Assembly: GCA_034766995.1 (NCBI GenBank)
Contig: CM068320.1
Span: forward strand, 21,917,312 to 21,981,311
Reading direction: 5' to 3'
Origin: Acanthacorydalis orientalis
Lineage: Eukaryota; Arthropoda; Insecta; Megaloptera; Corydalidae
Length of the DNA: 64,000 nt
The position numbers and the translations under genes are program-made. Below the pieces are notes generated by a model that searched no databases, had not been told where the DNA came from, and saw nothing but the letters and a program-made list of their open reading frames with translations. How positions within the stretch are numbered: the first letter of the stretch is position 1; the number at the start of each line of letters is the position of its first letter. Below are positions 60,360 to 64,000 of the stretch, one piece after another.

Positions 60360-60625
60360 TATGACGTGACGTATATAAAGTGACGAGAAATGTGAGTTTT
60401 TATATATAAGAAGATGATAATAGATTATATATTTTCGTATGATTAATAAATAACAATATACAAATGTATTAAATTTTAAACATGAATATAAATAAAGGAA
60501 AAGTGAAAAATACAATAGAAAGACAAAAATGCAAAGAAATTAAAAAATTCTCGTCACCATAAACATTTCTTTGCGGACAAAGTGACGAGAAATGTATGTT
60601 TTTATTATATAGATAGATAGAAATA
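60360..60625. repeat. Repeated gtgacgagaa motif region
   Basis: aaagtgacgagaaatgt occurs at about 60377 and 60579. An inverted ttctcgtcac lies at 60548, so the last two can pair as an 11-bp stem. A (GATA)n tract follows. Origin unknown. Confidence 0.5.
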
Positions 60626-60965
60626 TAGAATAGATAGATGAAGTACATTAAATCAGAACCATGTATTAAATGAACAGGTTCATAGCATAATCAATGAAAG
60701 TAAAAAGTGTGTATTTTCTATTTTTTCACCAACTATATGCACACTCTTAATCGACGTTGTTTTCGATTGACGTTAAGAATTTCTGCTTCTTTTGTAAGAT
60801 GTAAATGAAAGGGTTGATGTATATATTTTTTCTTTACTTAATCGTCGAGTCACTTGTCAAGTTATTTACGGGTTATAACTGGTCATGTGGCAAACAAGTA
60901 GCTAACAGCAAGAGTATAGAAGAGATTTTAATAACGAGTACGCAAATATATAAGTAATTATATAA

Positions 60966-61008
<43 letters not shown>

Positions 61009-61277
61009 CGTGGGTGTGTGTGTGTACGAGGTGTCCCGTTAATTTTTAAATAAATTTATGGATGCAAAATGAACAGAAACAATTATTATTTTTCATTTGA
61101 GATATGTATTTTATTGTATTCTAGAATGATGACATATTTTTGGGAAATTATTGTCGATTTACTTAACACTCTTTATTTTTTTAATCGAGTAGCATGTTTT
61201 TAAATAAAATAACAAGGTTTACTTATCAATAAAATTCAGTAAAAATATATATTAACAATAAGAAGACATTAAAACAT

Positions 61278-61318
<41 letters not shown>

Positions 61319-61470
61319 ATTATTAAAATATAAAATTTTAAATGATGAAGTATACTATGTTCATAGTATATTTTTTAATTTGTGGAATACATAAAAATTG
61401 AATAGGTACATTGACCAGAGAATAATAATTTATTTAAACAATGCATATAAAATAAAATATAACGTTTATA
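60626..61470. other. AT-rich DNA with microsatellites
   Basis: (TA)n(GT)n at 60966-61025 and (TA)n at 61280-61314. No gene was seen. Confidence 0.4.
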
Positions 61471-61730
61471 AGTAAGTAAATCGAACAGTTCGACCATGGC
61501 TCGAGTTCGCATTAATAGAACCCATCAGATAAGTTAAAGAAAAGGTTGGACAGGGATTTTATGACATTTCTTTGAGGCCGAAGATCACGCAAGGGATCAT
61601 AGCTGTTCCTTTTGTTGTCCGGTGCCAAGCTGTCTGCCGACGTCTACCTTTTACTGCCTCCTGCCTTAGTTGAGCGAGCAGTGACCGATAAAATGTTTAT
61701 TTTACATTACAACATGCTGTGTTCGTGGAT
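61471..61730. other. GC-richer unique island
   Basis: Balanced composition with CpGs (ccaagctgtctgccgacgtc). No recognised domain or transposon end. Confidence 0.27.
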
Positions 61731-61828
61731 CCATGAATATATATTCGATGAATAATGCTCGAGATTTTTAACGTTTGATCAATTCAAAGATAATCAATGA
61801 TAATACAATACACTTGTTTTATAATACT

Positions 61829-61877
<49 letters not shown>

Positions 61878-61897
61878 ATATGTATATATATATATAA
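61829..61897. repeat. (TA)n microsatellite
   Basis: About 68 bp with TG interruptions. Confidence 0.95.
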
Positions 61898-62828
61898 AGA
61901 TTTTTTTAATGTATTTTATATAATGTAAGATGTTTAAAAAGTATTTCATATCTTTATACTAGCAAATATTTTCTATCCATATAATCACACGTTTTTCTCA
62001 AAAAATGTTTATAAAATAAATATTAAACTTTAGTGTTTAGTATCATGATAAATTTAAAACAATTTTTGTGATAAAACTGGTTTAGAATACTTAGAAAAAA
62101 GACGCCATTAAAGATAATACTTAATAAAATTAATACATGCTACTAATCAAAGAAAGACCAGCATTAATTGTACCTCATTTTTATATTTTTTTAAATATAA
62201 TTTTTAAAAAAATATCTATTTATGAATTAAAATAAAGTTGTGTATTAATAATTACATAGATATTTTTGTGTAGTATTTAATTTTTATAGAACAGTTGCTT
62301 TGAGTTAGTTATTGGAGTTTTAGGGCGCTTCCACAGTCAAGGTCATTAGCGGGCGAGTTGTTTTGAAAAGTAAAGTTAAATTATTGAGAATTAAATTGTG
62401 TGTTATCAAATTTCAAATATTCAAAATACTGTTTTGAAATAATAAATGTATAAATTGAAAGACATATTAATTATTGTTTTCTTTAAAAGATATTGTTTGT
62501 AATCAATTTTTACAGTACAATTGACAAAACTTTGATTTACATCATTTGTGTTAAAATATGGAAAAATATTTCTTTTTAAATATACCTCTCCTTCCAGATC
62601 TTACAAATTTCATTTATAATTTTCATCTTTAATTCTAGTAATTTTAGTGTGATTTTCAGTACTTAGTAAATCCTGAATTTTAAATTGGAGTATTTGAAAA
62701 TGTTTTAACTTTGGTTTAAATATTTTCATTGTTATCGAGCTGTTTGAATTGTTTTTTGGAATCATTTTTGATTTTGACATTATTAAATGCTGTTTGCTTC
62801 ACAAATTTTTAATATATACTTGTAACTC

Positions 62829-62883
<55 letters not shown>

Positions 62884-63164
62884 TATATACATTATTAATT
62901 ATATTTTTCAATATTAGGATCACATAGAAATTATATTTATATATTTAGATAAACATATTATATTACTAGTTGAATAAAAACAAACATGCTTTATATTTTA
63001 TCTCCCAATGGGTATAAAATACCGTCACTAAAAATTGATGAAGAACTGTAACTGCATTAAGACAAATGAAAATGATTTGAAATACAGTGAAATTAAATAA
63101 TATATATATATATATTTGAGCTTGATATTACGATATAATATTTATGAAACATAATATGTAATTT
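61898..63164. other. AT-rich DNA
   Basis: Includes the second copy of the ttagggcgcttccacagtca repeat tail at 62305-62355 and a TA array at 62830-62881. Nothing else recognised. Confidence 0.4.
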
Positions 63165-63290
63165 TATCAAAATACGGCTAGATGCCGCTTGCCCAATCCC
63201 CTTTTCCAAGATTCTCGGTCCTGAGTCATTTCCTCGTTTAGCTGTCTCTTCTCCTTGGTCTTTCTTATCCCTTCGTTCCAGGAAAGGAGA
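63165..63290 (-). pseudogene. Short LINE C-terminal fragment
   Basis: On the minus strand one frame reads WNEGIRKTKEKRQLNEEMTQ, then DRESWKRGLGKRHLA. This resembles the last residues of insect non-LTR RT proteins (a basic linker, then QDR..W). Only about 40 codons. Family not assignable. Confidence 0.42.
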
Positions 63291-63344
63291 GAAATTAAAT
63301 AATACTTTATAATATTACATATAATTGAAGTTGGTTGGTATATT

Positions 63345-63405
63345 TCTTAATCTCTCTCTCTTTCTCTCCTTCTCCCTCTCTCTCTGTATATAAATATACA
63401 TATAT

Positions 63406-63476
<71 letters not shown>

Positions 63477-63483
63477 TATATAT
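63345..63483. repeat. (TC)n(TA)n compound microsatellite
   Basis: About 40 bp of TC then about 100 bp of interrupted TA. Confidence 0.95.
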
Positions 63484-64000
63484 GAGGACATGTCTGCTTG
63501 TGTTGTAAGTGGGTGTAATACTAGTAAAAAGTTGCTTAAAAACAATCTTGAAAAAGTTTAAAACTTTATCAAAACAAACAAGCAGTATCAATGAAACTAT
63601 CGATTTAAAATTGTCAGATTTGTTTAATTTAAATATTAAATATCTGAAACTTTAAAGAGGTACCTAAAACTTATACAGTGTAAGTTTGAGAAACCCAGGA
63701 ATACGTTTTCAAAACATAACACTAACTCAATAGGCGAGTTGTTACTGTATGACTAGTCTTTCAATTGACCACTACCTTTTTAAATGAGTTACATTGTCAC
63801 AAGAGAATATGAGACTCGGACTACAAAAGGAACAATATATTAGGATTTTTAAACTTTATACAATATTGTATTTCTATACACAGGTGTTCCCCCATTGACT
63901 CCTATTGCTATTGTAACCGCGTTCGTTTTGAAGATCGAGATAATCTTTTTTCTCCAGCATTCTTTACATTTTTCACTCCTTGGAAATAAGCACATATTAG
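63484..64000. other. Unique DNA to the window end
   Basis: AT-rich. 63880-63960 is slightly GC-richer. Nothing recognised. Confidence 0.35.

Noticed and set aside
61027..61060. acgaggtgtcccgttaattt as a transposon end
   Set aside because: No matching inverted end was found nearby, so it is not called.

Overview
This is AT-rich eukaryotic nuclear DNA with long (TA)n microsatellites and a dense layer of decayed transposons. The repertoire points to an insect: several mariner lineages with the D34D signature, RTE-like and Jockey-like non-LTR retrotransposons, pogo/Tigger-like, hAT-like and piggyBac-like elements, Helitron-like termini, and a nuclear copy of mitochondrial nad4 that reads with the invertebrate mitochondrial code. 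The order cannot be fixed from sequence alone. No intact host protein-coding gene, tRNA or rRNA was recognised. The window looks like intergenic or long-intron DNA. Apart from the nad4 copy, the coding similarity I recognise comes from mobile elements.

Layout. 1-6.1 kb: an RTE-like LINE tail, a 5'-truncated LINE with a 13-bp target-site duplication, and a cluster of non-autonomous mariners, one inside a 370-bp segmental duplication. 7.1-10.3 kb: (TA)n arrays and tandem duplications. 11.7-13.6 kb: a mosaic mariner with two internal duplications. 14-22 kb: mostly unrecognised AT-rich DNA with giant (TA)n arrays. 22.3-24.2 kb: a piggyBac-like MITE and a pogo-like element. 25.8-27.2 kb: a Jockey-like LINE on the minus strand. 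27.7-28.8 kb: two hAT-type MITEs. 29.5-30.5 kb: a catalytic-domain-only mariner, whose near twin lies at 53.7-54.7 kb. 30.7-31.0 kb: the nad4 numt. 31.8 kb: a TTAA-flanked MITE. 34.0-34.6 kb: a hAT element carrying a minimal mariner. 35.5-37.9 kb: a pogo-like composite split by a mariner. 38.4-38.7 kb: a CpG-rich island that could be a promoter. 39.2-39.6 kb: a 12-bp minisatellite. 42.7-44.8 kb: Helitron-like copies and a second pogo-like element. 47-57 kb: three copies of a GGGTGATTC MITE, three more Helitron-like copies and an RT-bearing LINE tail. 58-64 kb: tandem duplications, a 166-bp LINE insertion with a 14-bp target-site duplication, and a short LINE C-terminus.

The parts do not form a pathway. 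What links them is how the locus grew. At least nine groups of direct tandem duplications are separated or bounded by (TA)n arrays. Several transposon families survive only as deletion derivatives that must have been mobilised by a transposase encoded elsewhere. GC-richer unique islands at about 8.8, 10.4, 14.9, 18.4, 24.6, 32.4, 38.4, 42.2, 45.3, 50.5, 52.6 and 61.5 kb are the best candidates for host regulatory or exonic DNA, but I cannot assign function to them.
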